From: JABDBE01 sp963832245
GTDB taxonomy: Bacteria; Acidobacteriota; Terriglobia; Terriglobales; Acidobacteriaceae
Reading direction: 5' to 3'
Length of the DNA: 64,000 bases
NCBI GenBank assembly: GCA_963832245.1
Contig: CAWHTG010000004.1
Location: 2,046,001 to 2,110,000, forward strand
The stretch's first letter is position 1, and the number at the start of each line of letters is the position of its first letter. Below, one piece after another: positions 44,622 through 53,621 of this stretch. A model generated the notes under the pieces. The model ran no database searches. It was not told where the DNA came from and saw only the letters and a list, made by a program, of their open reading frames with translations. A program made the translations under genes and the position numbers.

Positions 44622-46424
44622 TCATTTCTTCGGAACATAAAGTATCGCTTGGGCGCGTGGGACTTCGACTGTCTTCATAGGCTGATAGTTGGACAAAGTC
44701 TCCGCCATTTGTTTAGGCATCGCCTCATCGTAGAACAGCAAAGCCCAGATTCGATTGTGCGGATTCTGCCGGCTTGCTGCTTGATAATCCTGGCCGACGT
44801 ATCGGTCCCAACCCGTATTCAAGTAATAGAACGCTGGCGTCGCATACCATGACGGATGGATGAAGACAAGGTCCGCTTCATCGATTTGCGGAGCCAGGGC
44901 ACCTGCGAAGGTTCGGTAGTTGGCCCTGCCCGCCGACATGCGTTGGTAGCCCTTCGAACCGCTGTACACAGCAACGGCGAGCACAACCAACAAAGCGGCC
45001 GCAGCAACTCGAAAGCGGCTGAAGCGCACGATACCCCAGGTCAATACTAGGAGAAGATACGGGCTCACCAGCAGCATGCCGCGCGCGTTGAAAATCGGCT
45101 TGAGACGTGAGACTGCCACTAGCACTACAAACGGGATCACTGCGAGACTCAGCACCAATGCCTGTTCGCCCACCAGAAAACGGCTCTTGGCAAAAGGGCG
45201 GCCCCATCTCGAAAATCGATCCCAGTTCTTCTCTAGCAGAATTGCAAAGCCCGCGAGTACCGCCGGCAAGACGATCATCCGTTCCGTAGTGCGCAGAGTC
45301 GGATTCGGATGCTCGAGAAATCTCTTGGCCATGAAGATGAAAAACAAAATCGCCAGAGTTCCAAGTCCAGATGCAAATAGCCACGACTTCGACGATACGC
45401 CGCGCGTGTCGCGGAGCAGTTTTTCTCCCGGCGTCCTAACAGAAGCGAGACCGATCACGAACAGTCCTAGCGACAGCGCAAAGAACAGCCAGCGCGCGAG
45501 CGACAGATGTGGATCATCGATGAGGGGCGCATCCGAATCCAGCGGATAAACCCCGGAGGAAAAACCAACCAAGGGAAATAGAAATGCAAACTGCAGGAAT
45601 TCACGAGCATAGACCAAAGCGTTATTGCTCAAGGTCGCGAGTTCATTGGCGTTCTGATAGGCAGCGAAGGCCAAAAGCGGACTGCCTACAATCACGGCAA
45701 AAAGTTGAAGTCTCCCGGCGCCCGGCAAAGCGTGCGTTGATCCCGAGGCATTAAGGAACGTCCATAAGATATGGGTCCCTAATAGCGCCCAAAAGAAGAT
45801 GTGGCAAGAGACGCCCAGCAGAACGACCAGGACGTACACAAATCCCAGCCATCGCGGAGCACTCCGCTCCTTCGCGATCACCAAAAGCAAGCACGTGGCC
45901 AGCAAACCGAGAAAGCAAGTCAACGTGAACATGCGAGCGACCTGGCTCCAGAACACGTGATGACCGTGCACCGCCAACAAGACTGCGGCAATCCATCCGG
46001 CGGTTCTCTCGCCGGCGAGTATTCCTAACCAGAACATAAGCGGAATGCAGGCAACACCCAGCAGCACAGCGGGCAATCGCAAAGCCCAGACACTTGTGCC
46101 GAAGCACTTGGTCCAAGCCCACATGAGCACGTAGTAGCCGGGTGGGTGCGTGTCCGATGAAAATGTGCCGGTCAGCACACTCGGCAGCGTCATGCGCTGG
46201 CCAGGCACCGAGATGCCTTGCGGCATCCGGATTCCGGGAACATACATCTCGACGTGAGTAATACTCTTTTCAGTTAGGTTAGAGAGACGCAACCACGCGC
46301 CTAAAATGACGATGAGGCCGAGCCCCACAAACGTAATCCAGCGCGAATGCGCGGCCCGTGCCGAGAGTTGAATCTCGGCACCGACCGAAAGGGGGGATTC
46401 CGCTACGCTAGAGATTGTTGCCAC
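44622..46424 (-). CDS. GT39/ArnT-like membrane glycosyltransferase
   Basis: 600 residues from GTG, about 12 helices and a C-terminal soluble part (about 480-600) with F-I-H-P-S-W-Y-A-T. The first outer loop has S-S-D-T-H-P-P-G-Y-Y, the conserved His-Pro-Pro of PMT_2 proteins, but the preceding loop carries H-V-E-M-Y where family members have Asp-Glu. The catalytic acid may thus be E or shifted. Role: transfer from a polyprenyl-phosphate sugar outside the membrane. Confidence 0.83.
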   Translation of the reverse strand: MATISSVAESPLSVGAEIQLSARAAHSRWITFVGLGLIVILGAWLRLSNLTEKSITHVEMYVPGIRMPQGISVPGQRMTLPSVLTGTFSSDTHPPGYYVLMWAWTKCFGTSVWALRLPAVLLGVACIPLMFWLGILAGERTAGWIAAVLLAVHGHHVFWSQVARMFTLTCFLGLLATCLLLVIAKERSAPRWLGFVYVLVVLLGVSCHIFFWALLGTHILWTFLNASGSTHALPGAGRLQLFAVIVGSPLLAFAAYQNANELATLSNNALVYAREFLQFAFLFPLVGFSSGVYPLDSDAPLIDDPHLSLARWLFFALSLGLFVIGLASVRTPGEKLLRDTRGVSSKSWLFASGLGTLAILFFIFMAKRFLEHPNPTLRTTERMIVLPAVLAGFAILLEKNWDRFSRWGRPFAKSRFLVGEQALVLSLAVIPFVVLVAVSRLKPIFNARGMLLVSPYLLLVLTWGIVRFSRFRVAAAALLVVLAVAVYSGSKGYQRMSAGRANYRTFAGALAPQIDEADLVFIHPSWYATPAFYYLNTGWDRYVGQDYQAASRQNPHNRIWALLFYDEAMPKQMAETLSNYQPMKTVEVPRAQAILYVPKK

Positions 46425-46472
46425 GATGTAGTGTGGAGCTCAGCAGTTTATCGGATGAGTGAACGGCAAACG

Positions 46473-48254
46473 TTACTGCTGCTTTTCGACAACAAAGTTG
46501 CCCAAAACCAGCATGTCCATTTCGCTCTTGGTATAGGTATTGAAGGCATTAGCCGGCGTGTTTACGACCGGTTCACCCTTCAAATTGAATGAGGTGTTGA
46601 GCACAGCCGGCATCCCAGTTGCCTGGGCGAATCGCTCGATCAACCCGTAATAGCGAGGATTGGTCTGGCGAAACACTGTCTGCAGTCGGCCGGTTCCATC
46701 CACATGTGTGATGGCCGGCAGCGAACTTTGCTTGCATTCCCGCACCGGTACCACGTACAGCATGTAGCGCGCCGGGTAGTGCTGCGCAGCCCGTGGCAGA
46801 TCAAAGTACTTCTCCGCGCATTCCGCCAGCACCGAGGGCGCAAAGGGCCGGTATGGCTCGCGGAATTTGATCTTCGTGTTGACGATATCCTTCATGTGCG
46901 GATTGCGCGGATCGGCGATGATACTGCGATTGCCCAAGGCTCGCGGCCCCCACTCGAATCGATCCTGGAACCAGCCAATCACTTTGCCATTCTGCAGGCG
47001 GTCCACCGTGATATCCAGAAGCCGATCGTCATCCTCTATGTATTGATACGGAATGTGATTCGCCTCTAGAAAGTCTCGCACCTCGCCTGGCCCGTAAGCC
47101 TTGCCCCAGTACGCATGATCCATGCGAAAGCGTCGCGGATTGCCGAGCAACATGTTGTCCGCCCACAGCGCCGCTCCCAGCGCTCCTCCGCCGTCACCGG
47201 CCGAGGGCTGCACAAACAATTCCTCGAATCCAGTTTCGCGCAGAATCCGGCTGTTGGCCACGCTGTTGAGACCGACGCCGCCCGCAATGCACAGCCGCTT
47301 TTGCCCCGTCTCTTTCTTGATGGCCCGGGCCATCCCCAGCAGTACCTCTTCCGTTACCCGCTGAATGCTGGCAGCGATATCCGCGTAATGCTGGTTCAGT
47401 TTGCAGAGCTCGTTGAAGTTCGACGGAGGATCTCCGAAGTAAGTGGGAAAGCCCGACTCCTCGGTGAAGAACAGCATCTTCGGAGGGCGCGGCTCTCCGA
47501 ACAACTGGGTGAAGCGTCCGTTGAAGGTCTTGTCGGTTGAGCGATGGAAGCAAAAATAATCCATATCGAGCGAAAACGAGCCATCCGCGTCCTGCCGGAT
47601 CAGCTTCCACACCTTGTTGACGTACCGCGGCTTTCCGTAGGGCGCCATCCCCATTACTTTGTATTCGCCCTCGTTGACTTCGAACCCAAGAAACGCGGTG
47701 AACGCGCTGTACAGCAAGCCTAATGAATGCGGAAACATCATCTGCTTGCGCAGTTCGATCTGGTTGCCCTTGCCCACGCCCCAGGTTCCCGTAACCCACT
47801 CGCCCACGCCGTCCACCGTCAAGATTGCGGACTCTTCAAACGGTGAGCACAGAAACGCACTCGCGGCGTGCGAAAGATGGTGTTCGCAGAAAAGGATCCG
47901 GTCTTTCGGAATCCCCAACCGCGAGGAAATTTTCGACGCCACCCACAGCTTGTCGATCATCCAGGTGATCATCGACTCGCGAAATACCTTGTAGGACTTT
48001 GGGTAGGTCTGCAGCGCGGTCATCAGAATCCGATCGAATTTCCGAAACGGCTTCTCGAAGAACGCGACGTAGTCGACGTCCCTGCCCTGAATCCCGCCGG
48101 ACTCTAAACAAAAGTCAATGGCCGTCTGGGGGAAGTCGTAGTCGTGCTTTTTGCGGCTGAAGCGCTCCTCTTCGGCGGCAGCAACCAGTTGACCGTCGCG
48201 CAACAGCGCAGCGGCAGCATCGTGGTAATAGCAGGAAATACCTAAAATATTCAT
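46473..48254 (-). CDS. O-carbamoyltransferase, NodU/CmcH family
   Basis: 593 residues. The N-terminal ASKHA-fold domain has the metal-binding H125-H126-x2-H129 in E-H-H-L-S-H-A-A-S-A-F and T-V-D-G-V-G-E-W at 146-153. The C-terminal carbamoyl-transfer domain has D-R-F-E-W-G-P-R-A-L-G-N-R and K-x-R-E-P-Y-R-P-F-A-P. It uses carbamoyl phosphate and ATP to carbamoylate a hydroxyl, in relatives on Nod factors, antibiotics or saxitoxin. Here a sugar of the glycan is the likely target. It forms a three-gene unit with two small membrane protein genes 3 bp and 289 bp upstream. Confidence 0.93.
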   Translation of the reverse strand: MNILGISCYYHDAAAALLRDGQLVAAAEEERFSRKKHDYDFPQTAIDFCLESGGIQGRDVDYVAFFEKPFRKFDRILMTALQTYPKSYKVFRESMITWMIDKLWVASKISSRLGIPKDRILFCEHHLSHAASAFLCSPFEESAILTVDGVGEWVTGTWGVGKGNQIELRKQMMFPHSLGLLYSAFTAFLGFEVNEGEYKVMGMAPYGKPRYVNKVWKLIRQDADGSFSLDMDYFCFHRSTDKTFNGRFTQLFGEPRPPKMLFFTEESGFPTYFGDPPSNFNELCKLNQHYADIAASIQRVTEEVLLGMARAIKKETGQKRLCIAGGVGLNSVANSRILRETGFEELFVQPSAGDGGGALGAALWADNMLLGNPRRFRMDHAYWGKAYGPGEVRDFLEANHIPYQYIEDDDRLLDITVDRLQNGKVIGWFQDRFEWGPRALGNRSIIADPRNPHMKDIVNTKIKFREPYRPFAPSVLAECAEKYFDLPRAAQHYPARYMLYVVPVRECKQSSLPAITHVDGTGRLQTVFRQTNPRYYGLIERFAQATGMPAVLNTSFNLKGEPVVNTPANAFNTYTKSEMDMLVLGNFVVEKQQ

Positions 48255-48257
48255 TGG

Positions 48258-48491
48258 TTAGCCTTGATGTCGTGCCCGTTCCAGACTGCTGGCGTCCTGG
48301 GGATGGTCAAACCAGTGTTCGGGCCGCTTCTTGATATTCAATGGGTCGGAAAACAAATGTATTACTAAACCGAACGGCAAAATCAGAACCGCATAGATCA
48401 CCGTCAACAATACCCGTGCCTGGAAATCACCGATCACATGCGCAATGCGTTTCCAGGCTGCCCAGGCCTTTTTCAGTTGTTGCCACATCAT
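48258..48491 (-). CDS. SxtJ-like small membrane protein
   Basis: 77 residues from ATG at 48491, or 76 from the adjacent ATG at 48488. AGGAGG three and six bases upstream decides this against an earlier ATG at 48512. One hydrophobic hairpin (V-L-L-T-V-I-Y-A-V-L-I-L-P-F-G) and a C-terminal K-R-P-E-H-W-F-D with L-E-R-A-R-x-Q resemble SxtJ, which lies beside carbamoyltransferase SxtI in saxitoxin clusters. It is shorter than usual SxtJ at the N-terminus. The role of these companions is not established. Confidence 0.75.
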   Translation of the reverse strand: MMWQQLKKAWAAWKRIAHVIGDFQARVLLTVIYAVLILPFGLVIHLFSDPLNIKKRPEHWFDHPQDASSLERARHQG

Positions 48492-48494
48492 ATT

Positions 48495-48500
48495 CCTCCT
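48495..48500 (-). promoter_or_regulatory. Ribosome binding site deciding the SxtJ-like start
   Basis: AGGAGG on the minus strand, three and six bases before the ATG pair at 48491 and 48488, and inside the frame extended from 48512. It makes that longer start unlikely. Confidence 0.75.
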
Positions 48501-48543
48501 TGATTGACTCAACTGCGAACAACCTCAACCGAGCCAACCGCCT

Positions 48544-48723
48544 CTAAAACAGTGTGTAAATAAATGGAGCGATGGCGGAGCTCTGCGCCAGTACCAGAAG
48601 CACGCCGAACAAAAACAGCGTGACTAGAATTGGCACCATCCACCAGCGTTTGTTCGACCAGAAAAACGAGAACAGTTCCCCCACGATTCCGAAACGTTGA
48701 CCTGTAGTTTGCAAGACACCCAT
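48544..48723 (-). CDS. SxtK/DUF5989-like small membrane protein (59 residues)
   Basis: A short gene read by hand on the minus strand, ATG at 48723 to TAG at 48544. It reads M-G-V-L-Q-T-T-G at the start, F-G-I-V-G-E-L-F-S-F-F-W then R-W-W-M-V-P-I, one hydrophobic helix, and ends Q-S-S-A-I-A-P-F-I-Y-T-L-F. The G-E-L, W-x3-P-I and A-P-F-I-Y-T-L-F blocks match the SxtK/DUF5989 proteins that accompany NodU-type carbamoyltransferases. GGGAGG lies five bases before the ATG. The gene is first in the order SxtK-like, SxtJ-like, carbamoyltransferase. Confidence 0.9.
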   Translation of the reverse strand: MGVLQTTGQRFGIVGELFSFFWSNKRWWMVPILVTLFLFGVLLVLAQSSAIAPFIYTLF

Positions 48724-49043
48724 AACAACCTCCCTTTTTTGTTTTTAGAATTTGAGCTAATTTACGAACCCAGAAACCGCGGAATTCTTGGCAGATCGAA
48801 CCTGTTGACCATTGAAGCGGATGTGCTCAGCCAAAATCTCCCCCACGAGATGATGACCAGCCGCGTTCCAAAGCGGATCGCGAGGGTAGTAAAGGCGATT
48901 CGTCCCCGTTGCCGTAAAGCGATCAGAAGGACCTTAACTAACAACCGGCGCGTGAACTGTTTCGGATGTTCGGCAGGTCTCAGCCTGGAGGTCTGCGCGT
49001 ATCTTGGCTGATCTAATGTCTGTGATCTGTTCACGTGATCTTC
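48724..49043. other. Intergenic region upstream of the carbamoyltransferase unit
   Basis: 320 bp without a convincing gene. Two short overlapping frames on opposite strands (about 48697-49034) have no recognisable content. The stretch separates the sulfatase/SGNH run from the SxtK-like gene and most likely carries the promoter of the latter and the 3' end signals of the former. No clear hairpin with a T-run was found by eye. Confidence 0.45.
48729..48734 (-). promoter_or_regulatory. Ribosome binding site of the SxtK-like gene
   Basis: GGGAGG on the minus strand, five bases before the ATG at 48723. It supports the reality of this 59-codon gene. Confidence 0.75.
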
Positions 49044-51167
49044 TCAGCGCGCCGCGTAGCCAAGGGAGCGTAGGCGCTCCAAGGTTTGTGGGTCGAGTGG
49101 TTTTCCATGTGTGACGGTCTTGGGTGTAGCTTTTTCCCACGCCTCAAGGTCGCGCTGCAGTGTAGAGCAGCGCGAGGCGTCGACGGAGCAGAGATTGTGG
49201 GCTTCAGCGGGATCGGCTGAGACATCGTAAAGTTCACGTTTCCCCGCCGTCGAATCGATGTATTTAAGATTCCCCGAGTAGATCGCTCGTTCAATTCTGT
49301 TGAATTTCGGATTCAGGCTGGTTAGCCCGGAGCCGGGAAAAGATTCGCTGATGAGCTTTCGGTTGGCATTACCCACGCCCCCCCGCAGACTGAATCCCTG
49401 GAGGAATTGTGGAGGAGTGATGCCGGCCACCTCCATGACGGTCGGCAACAGGTCGGTGTGGTCCACCCTTTCCTCGACCCGTTGCCCTCGATCACTTCCT
49501 GGATATTTCACAATCAAGGGCACCTTAACCTGGTCCTCATTCACAGACAGCCCGTGTCCGACGAGGTTTCGCTCTCCGAATGATTCCCCATGGTCCGAAA
49601 CGATGATAAGCAGCGTATTCTCATAGAGACCTCGCTGCTTCAGTCCGTCGATCAAGCTTCCGATCTCAGCGTCCATATATGCGATGCCACCGTCGTATTG
49701 AGAAATGTAGTGCTGCCGCTCCTTTTCTGACATCTGGCCGCGGCCCCGCGCTAATTGGTCAAACAATTCTCCATATCGAGTATCGGGAATCGAGAGATCT
49801 CTCTCGGAGGGGTAAAGCGTATCGAATTGCGGCGGCGGGGCATACGGCGAGTGCGCATCCATGTAGTTCAGAAAAAGGAAAAACGGGCGCCCCGAGCTGC
49901 GGGCGCGATCCAGCAAACCGTAGGCTTCCCGATTAATCTCACCGGCTCGCAGAAACATCATGTCAAAGTCCGCAGTGTCGATAAGGCGATGCAGCACGCG
50001 GCGGGCTCCGTAGCGCAGTAAATACTCCTTCCGCGGTGGCATCATCCGCACGGCACCGCGGGCGTCAAAGAATTGAAAACCGCGATCGAATCCCCACTCC
50101 CGAGTCAAGAAACCCGAGTTCGCAACCACTGCCGCGGTAGAGTAGCCGTGCGCAGACAGAATCTCGGCCATAGCCGGATACTTATCCGACATGGGCACTC
50201 CATTCCCGCTCGCACTCTGATGCGGCCGCGCTCCGTTCCAGCTTGCATAAGTACCGGTAAGAATGGAGGCATGCGAGGTTATCGTCATATCGCCCGCAGC
50301 GGTCGCATGCGAAAAAACAGTCGCTACCCGTGCCAGTTCGGCTAAATGAGGGGTTGTATTTCGCTTATATCCATACAAAGACAGGTGGTCCGCTCGCACG
50401 GTGTCCAGAGTTAACAAGAGGACGTTCGGCTTGGAGGAATCGACAGCAGCCAAGCGCCGGCTGTCTCCTTGCGCGTGAATATTGGAACCGAAAAAGACAG
50501 CACATCCTAAGACGAACGCCAACGCTCCGCCGAGCATTGTCAGCGGTTGCCCCAGCGGAGCAGTCCTGAAATACCGCACCTGAGCCCGAATTCCCAACGC
50601 TGACATCCCGACGAATACCCCTGCAATAACGAGACTGCAGAGGCAGCGTAACAAAAGCGAGTGTCTGGCAAGCGCCTCATTGTTGACCCATGCAGCAAGG
50701 AGTAGAAAAAATGCCGTTGCCCACGGATTTGCCACCAGGACGAATCGCTCGCCGCGAGTTTCCGACGACAGGCTCCAGATCAATATCGCTAGCACGATTG
50801 CGCTAAACATCAATGTGGCAGGTTCGGGCGGTCCGACAATCAGATTTGCGAGAAATGCCAGCGCCAGCGTAAGCGTGCCAATCGTCTTAAGCTGCGATTT
50901 CTTGCTTTCATCCCTCTTCAATGCAGTGAACAGGACGGCCGCGAACCCACCCGTGACAATTCCTGCCAGCGTATAAAATCCGAAAAGCAGCAAGCTCAGC
51001 TTCCAATGCCATGCCGCAATCACCATGGGTCTGTACACCACAAGCGGCGCGAGAGTGGTGGCGGCATATTCGACCACGCCATAAACCTGCCAGGCAATCA
51101 TTCCCCAGAGTGCGCCCCAGGCTAAGTTACTGCGCCACGTTTTCGTCATTCCGTTCATCCCGCTCAA
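49044..51167 (-). CDS. Membrane sulfatase-fold protein with Thr nucleophile
   Basis: Up to 707 residues. Five to seven N-terminal helices (about 10-225) precede an alkaline-phosphatase-superfamily domain with N-V-L-L-L-T-L-D-T-V-R-A-D (metal Asp255), M-T-I-T-S-H-A-S-I-L-T-G at 294-305 and V-S-D-H-G-E-S-F-G-E. In sulfatases the C/S-x-P-x-R motif gives formylglycine; here that position is Thr295 and the Arg is His299, as in LtaS- or EptA-type phosphotransferases that use Thr. A phosphoglycerol or phosphoethanolamine transfer to the glycan is thus as likely as sulfate ester cleavage. TTG at 51167 overlaps the preceding stop; ATG at 51158 is an alternative start. Confidence 0.85.
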   Translation of the reverse strand: MSGMNGMTKTWRSNLAWGALWGMIAWQVYGVVEYAATTLAPLVVYRPMVIAAWHWKLSLLLFGFYTLAGIVTGGFAAVLFTALKRDESKKSQLKTIGTLTLALAFLANLIVGPPEPATLMFSAIVLAILIWSLSSETRGERFVLVANPWATAFFLLLAAWVNNEALARHSLLLRCLCSLVIAGVFVGMSALGIRAQVRYFRTAPLGQPLTMLGGALAFVLGCAVFFGSNIHAQGDSRRLAAVDSSKPNVLLLTLDTVRADHLSLYGYKRNTTPHLAELARVATVFSHATAAGDMTITSHASILTGTYASWNGARPHQSASGNGVPMSDKYPAMAEILSAHGYSTAAVVANSGFLTREWGFDRGFQFFDARGAVRMMPPRKEYLLRYGARRVLHRLIDTADFDMMFLRAGEINREAYGLLDRARSSGRPFFLFLNYMDAHSPYAPPPQFDTLYPSERDLSIPDTRYGELFDQLARGRGQMSEKERQHYISQYDGGIAYMDAEIGSLIDGLKQRGLYENTLLIIVSDHGESFGERNLVGHGLSVNEDQVKVPLIVKYPGSDRGQRVEERVDHTDLLPTVMEVAGITPPQFLQGFSLRGGVGNANRKLISESFPGSGLTSLNPKFNRIERAIYSGNLKYIDSTAGKRELYDVSADPAEAHNLCSVDASRCSTLQRDLEAWEKATPKTVTHGKPLDPQTLERLRSLGYAAR

Positions 51168-52438
51168 TCCGTCCCGCTCATTGCACTGGTATGCTGAGTA
51201 CCTGCCTCTGTGGGACTTTGCAAACTGAAGCTGGTGTTCTGCGCTTCGAACTTTTTCTCGGACAGCGGCCCGAGCTTTTCCGAGACTTCCGGTAAAGCCA
51301 AGAGTCGCCTATACAATTCCTTTGCCACCCATTCGTTGCCTTCATCGTTGTAGTGACCAGGAGCTTCCGCAAAATAGTGCACAGAACCGGGCCAAATGAA
51401 CATGCCGTCCTGCATGGTGACGGGTAACTTATGAAAGTCCTCGATCAGGTCTACAAACGCAATGCCCCTTTTAGCAGACTCGCCTCGCATCCATGCTCGC
51501 CACGCAGGCGCGGGTCCGCTCCGCTCGTGCTGATGCACTGTACTCGGCAGGCAGACCAATAGGAGAGTGCTGTTTTTTTGCTTCTCAATTGCCTGGAGAT
51601 TCTCAAGCATCTTATCGACAGTCTGGGCTTGATCATCTGTGGGCCCATCGGAAAATGGATCGCGCGCCGGATGCGCCCATGTCACAAGCGAGCCAAGCAG
51701 TTTGACTGACCTGAATTCCTGCAACTGCACGCGTTTGCGCTCCAACCAAGGCAGAGCGCTGAGATGGCGCGGAACGGGCACATTCTCCGTGACCAGCACT
51801 CCATTGAGGACTCGCAGCATCGGTTTGCCATATCCGACGTAACTGGTGAGTTGCATACGCCGGAAATCCTCAATGATGAAGGCAAAAACATGAACGCTGT
51901 GGTCTAACACCACCCCTTGACGCTGGTACCACAGATACATCTGGTCGACTCCGTAGCCGCTTTCGCCCATGTTCACCGTCTGAAATCGTTGATCCAAAGA
52001 CTCAAGCTGCCGACACCAAGTATGCTCGTCGCCTACGCCCTCTCCGAATGTGAACGAGTCACCGGAACAAATAATCCGCAATTTGCCCGAGGGGGCTTGT
52101 GCTGTGAACTCCTCGCCGGCCCGAAGACCAACCGAATTGGTTCTTAATCCGATGCCTGGCGCGAAGTAGTTTTCCTGGTGGAAATTAGGAACCGTGAGCC
52201 AACCGAGTTGCTGGTCGTAGTGCATTACCGCTCCGGACAATGTTCCACGGTCCTGCGGAGAGAACAACTGGTATGACGCAGACAGGCTGCTGCAAAGACC
52301 TTCCAGAAAAGGAAGGAAGAGCACGCAGGCGCTGGCGGCCAGACACAATTTCTTCCCCAAGTTCCGTTTGCGGGTGCGCGGGTTGAGTTCCTCGCGTGGA
52401 AGCTCAATCACGCTTGCGGTTTCAGTTTGCTGCGGCAT
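51164..52438 (-). CDS. Membrane-anchored SGNH protein, tandem paralogue A
   Basis: 424 residues from ATG at 52438; the frame also opens at TTG 52450, but AGGAAT fits the ATG better. One anchor helix (about 30-47), then an SGNH domain with C-S-G-D-S-F-T-F-G (Ser128), V-N-M-G-E-S-G-Y-G-V-D-Q, and a terminal P-G-H-Y-N-D-E-G-N. Its downstream neighbour repeats the whole order. SGNH proteins of this build act in O-acylation or deacylation of glycans. Its end is coupled to the sulfatase-fold gene. Confidence 0.85.
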   Translation of the reverse strand: MPQQTETASVIELPREELNPRTRKRNLGKKLCLAASACVLFLPFLEGLCSSLSASYQLFSPQDRGTLSGAVMHYDQQLGWLTVPNFHQENYFAPGIGLRTNSVGLRAGEEFTAQAPSGKLRIICSGDSFTFGEGVGDEHTWCRQLESLDQRFQTVNMGESGYGVDQMYLWYQRQGVVLDHSVHVFAFIIEDFRRMQLTSYVGYGKPMLRVLNGVLVTENVPVPRHLSALPWLERKRVQLQEFRSVKLLGSLVTWAHPARDPFSDGPTDDQAQTVDKMLENLQAIEKQKNSTLLLVCLPSTVHQHERSGPAPAWRAWMRGESAKRGIAFVDLIEDFHKLPVTMQDGMFIWPGSVHYFAEAPGHYNDEGNEWVAKELYRRLLALPEVSEKLGPLSEKKFEAQNTSFSLQSPTEAGTQHTSAMSGTD

Positions 52439-53597
52439 GATTGTTCGCAATTCCTACACGGGGACCAACGTTGTCCCTGGCTATCTCATCCCCACGATGC
52501 TGGCCCAGTTTCGCCGCGATTTCAGGTAGTGAGATCAGGCGGACATAAAGTTCTTTTGCAATCCAATTGTGGCCCTGGTCATCGTAATGGCCGGGAACTT
52601 CCGCAAAATATTGGAGTGAGCCCGGCCAAATGAACAGTCCGTCCTTCATTGTCACTGGCAGCTTTTGAAAGTCATCGATGAAATCGACAAATAGGATGCC
52701 CCGCTTCGCGCATTCGTTTCGAGTCCACGTCCGCCAAGCCAGCGACGTTCCTCCCGTCTCATAATCCGCGACGCGTGTCGGCAGATATAGAAGGACGAAT
52801 AGACTGTTTTTCTGTTTCTCGGTCGCCTGCAGATCTTTGAACATAGTGTCGAGAATCTGAGCTTGCTCCTCCGTTGGCCCATTCGAAAATTGGGATGCAG
52901 GGGCAGGGAGCAACTGTTCGGTGAGGGAAGACAGTAGCGCGAGCGACTTGAACTCCCGCAGCGGGTTTGGCTTGAGAGCCAACCAGCGAAGAAACGAAGA
53001 TCGCTTAGGGACGGGCATGTTTTCGGTCGCGAGTTCACCCTTGCGCAGTGTCAAACGCGGCTTGCCATAGCCTCCCAGGTCGGTAAGTTGCATCCGCCTC
53101 ATATCATCGGCGATAAATGCGAACACGTGGGCATCATGGTCCAACCGCTGCCCTTCGCGCATGTACCGCAGGTACATCTGGTCGACTCCGTATCCTGTCT
53201 CGCCCATGTTTACCACCTGGAAGCGAGCATTCATGGATTCCAAGCGTTGGCACCAGGTACTGTCGTTATCGACGCCGTCCCCGAATGTGAACGAATCTCC
53301 CGAACAGATGATGCGGAATTTTCCTTCGGGTACCGTCTCCGTGAATTCCTGGTCCGATCGAAACCCTCGCGAGTTAATTCGCAAGGAGACACCCGGCGCG
53401 TAATAGTCTTTCTCGTAAAAATTTGGGATGCTGACCCATCCCAGTTGCTTGTCATATTGCACCGAATGCGCGGACAGCGTCCGATGTTGGTGGGAAGGCC
53501 ATAACTGATAAGCAACGATCAAAAAGCTGCACAGGCCCTCTAGAAGAACAAAGAAGAGCACGCAACTCACGATCGCTAAACAAAGTTTCTTGATCAT
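52422..53597 (-). CDS. Membrane-anchored SGNH protein, tandem paralogue B
   Basis: 391 residues, clearly duplicated from or with the next gene: both have Y-D-x-Q-L-G-W, C-S-G-D-S-F-T-F-G (Ser102 here), G-E-x-G-Y-G-V-D-Q-M-Y-L and I-W-P-G-S followed by P-G-H-Y. N-terminal anchor about 5-30. It overlaps paralogue A by 17 bp. The substrate side differs in the middle third, so the copies may act on different acyl groups. It follows the GT-C gene by 24 bp. Confidence 0.85.
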   Translation of the reverse strand: MIKKLCLAIVSCVLFFVLLEGLCSFLIVAYQLWPSHQHRTLSAHSVQYDKQLGWVSIPNFYEKDYYAPGVSLRINSRGFRSDQEFTETVPEGKFRIICSGDSFTFGDGVDNDSTWCQRLESMNARFQVVNMGETGYGVDQMYLRYMREGQRLDHDAHVFAFIADDMRRMQLTDLGGYGKPRLTLRKGELATENMPVPKRSSFLRWLALKPNPLREFKSLALLSSLTEQLLPAPASQFSNGPTEEQAQILDTMFKDLQATEKQKNSLFVLLYLPTRVADYETGGTSLAWRTWTRNECAKRGILFVDFIDDFQKLPVTMKDGLFIWPGSLQYFAEVPGHYDDQGHNWIAKELYVRLISLPEIAAKLGQHRGDEIARDNVGPRVGIANNHAAAN

Positions 53598-53621
53598 GTT
53601 TGCCGGTTGTGCGAGTCCGAC

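Noticed and set aside
48762..49034. 90-codon frame upstream of the carbamoyltransferase unit
   Set aside because: Strongly Arg-rich, no ribosome site, and overlapped by an equally poor frame on the other strand.
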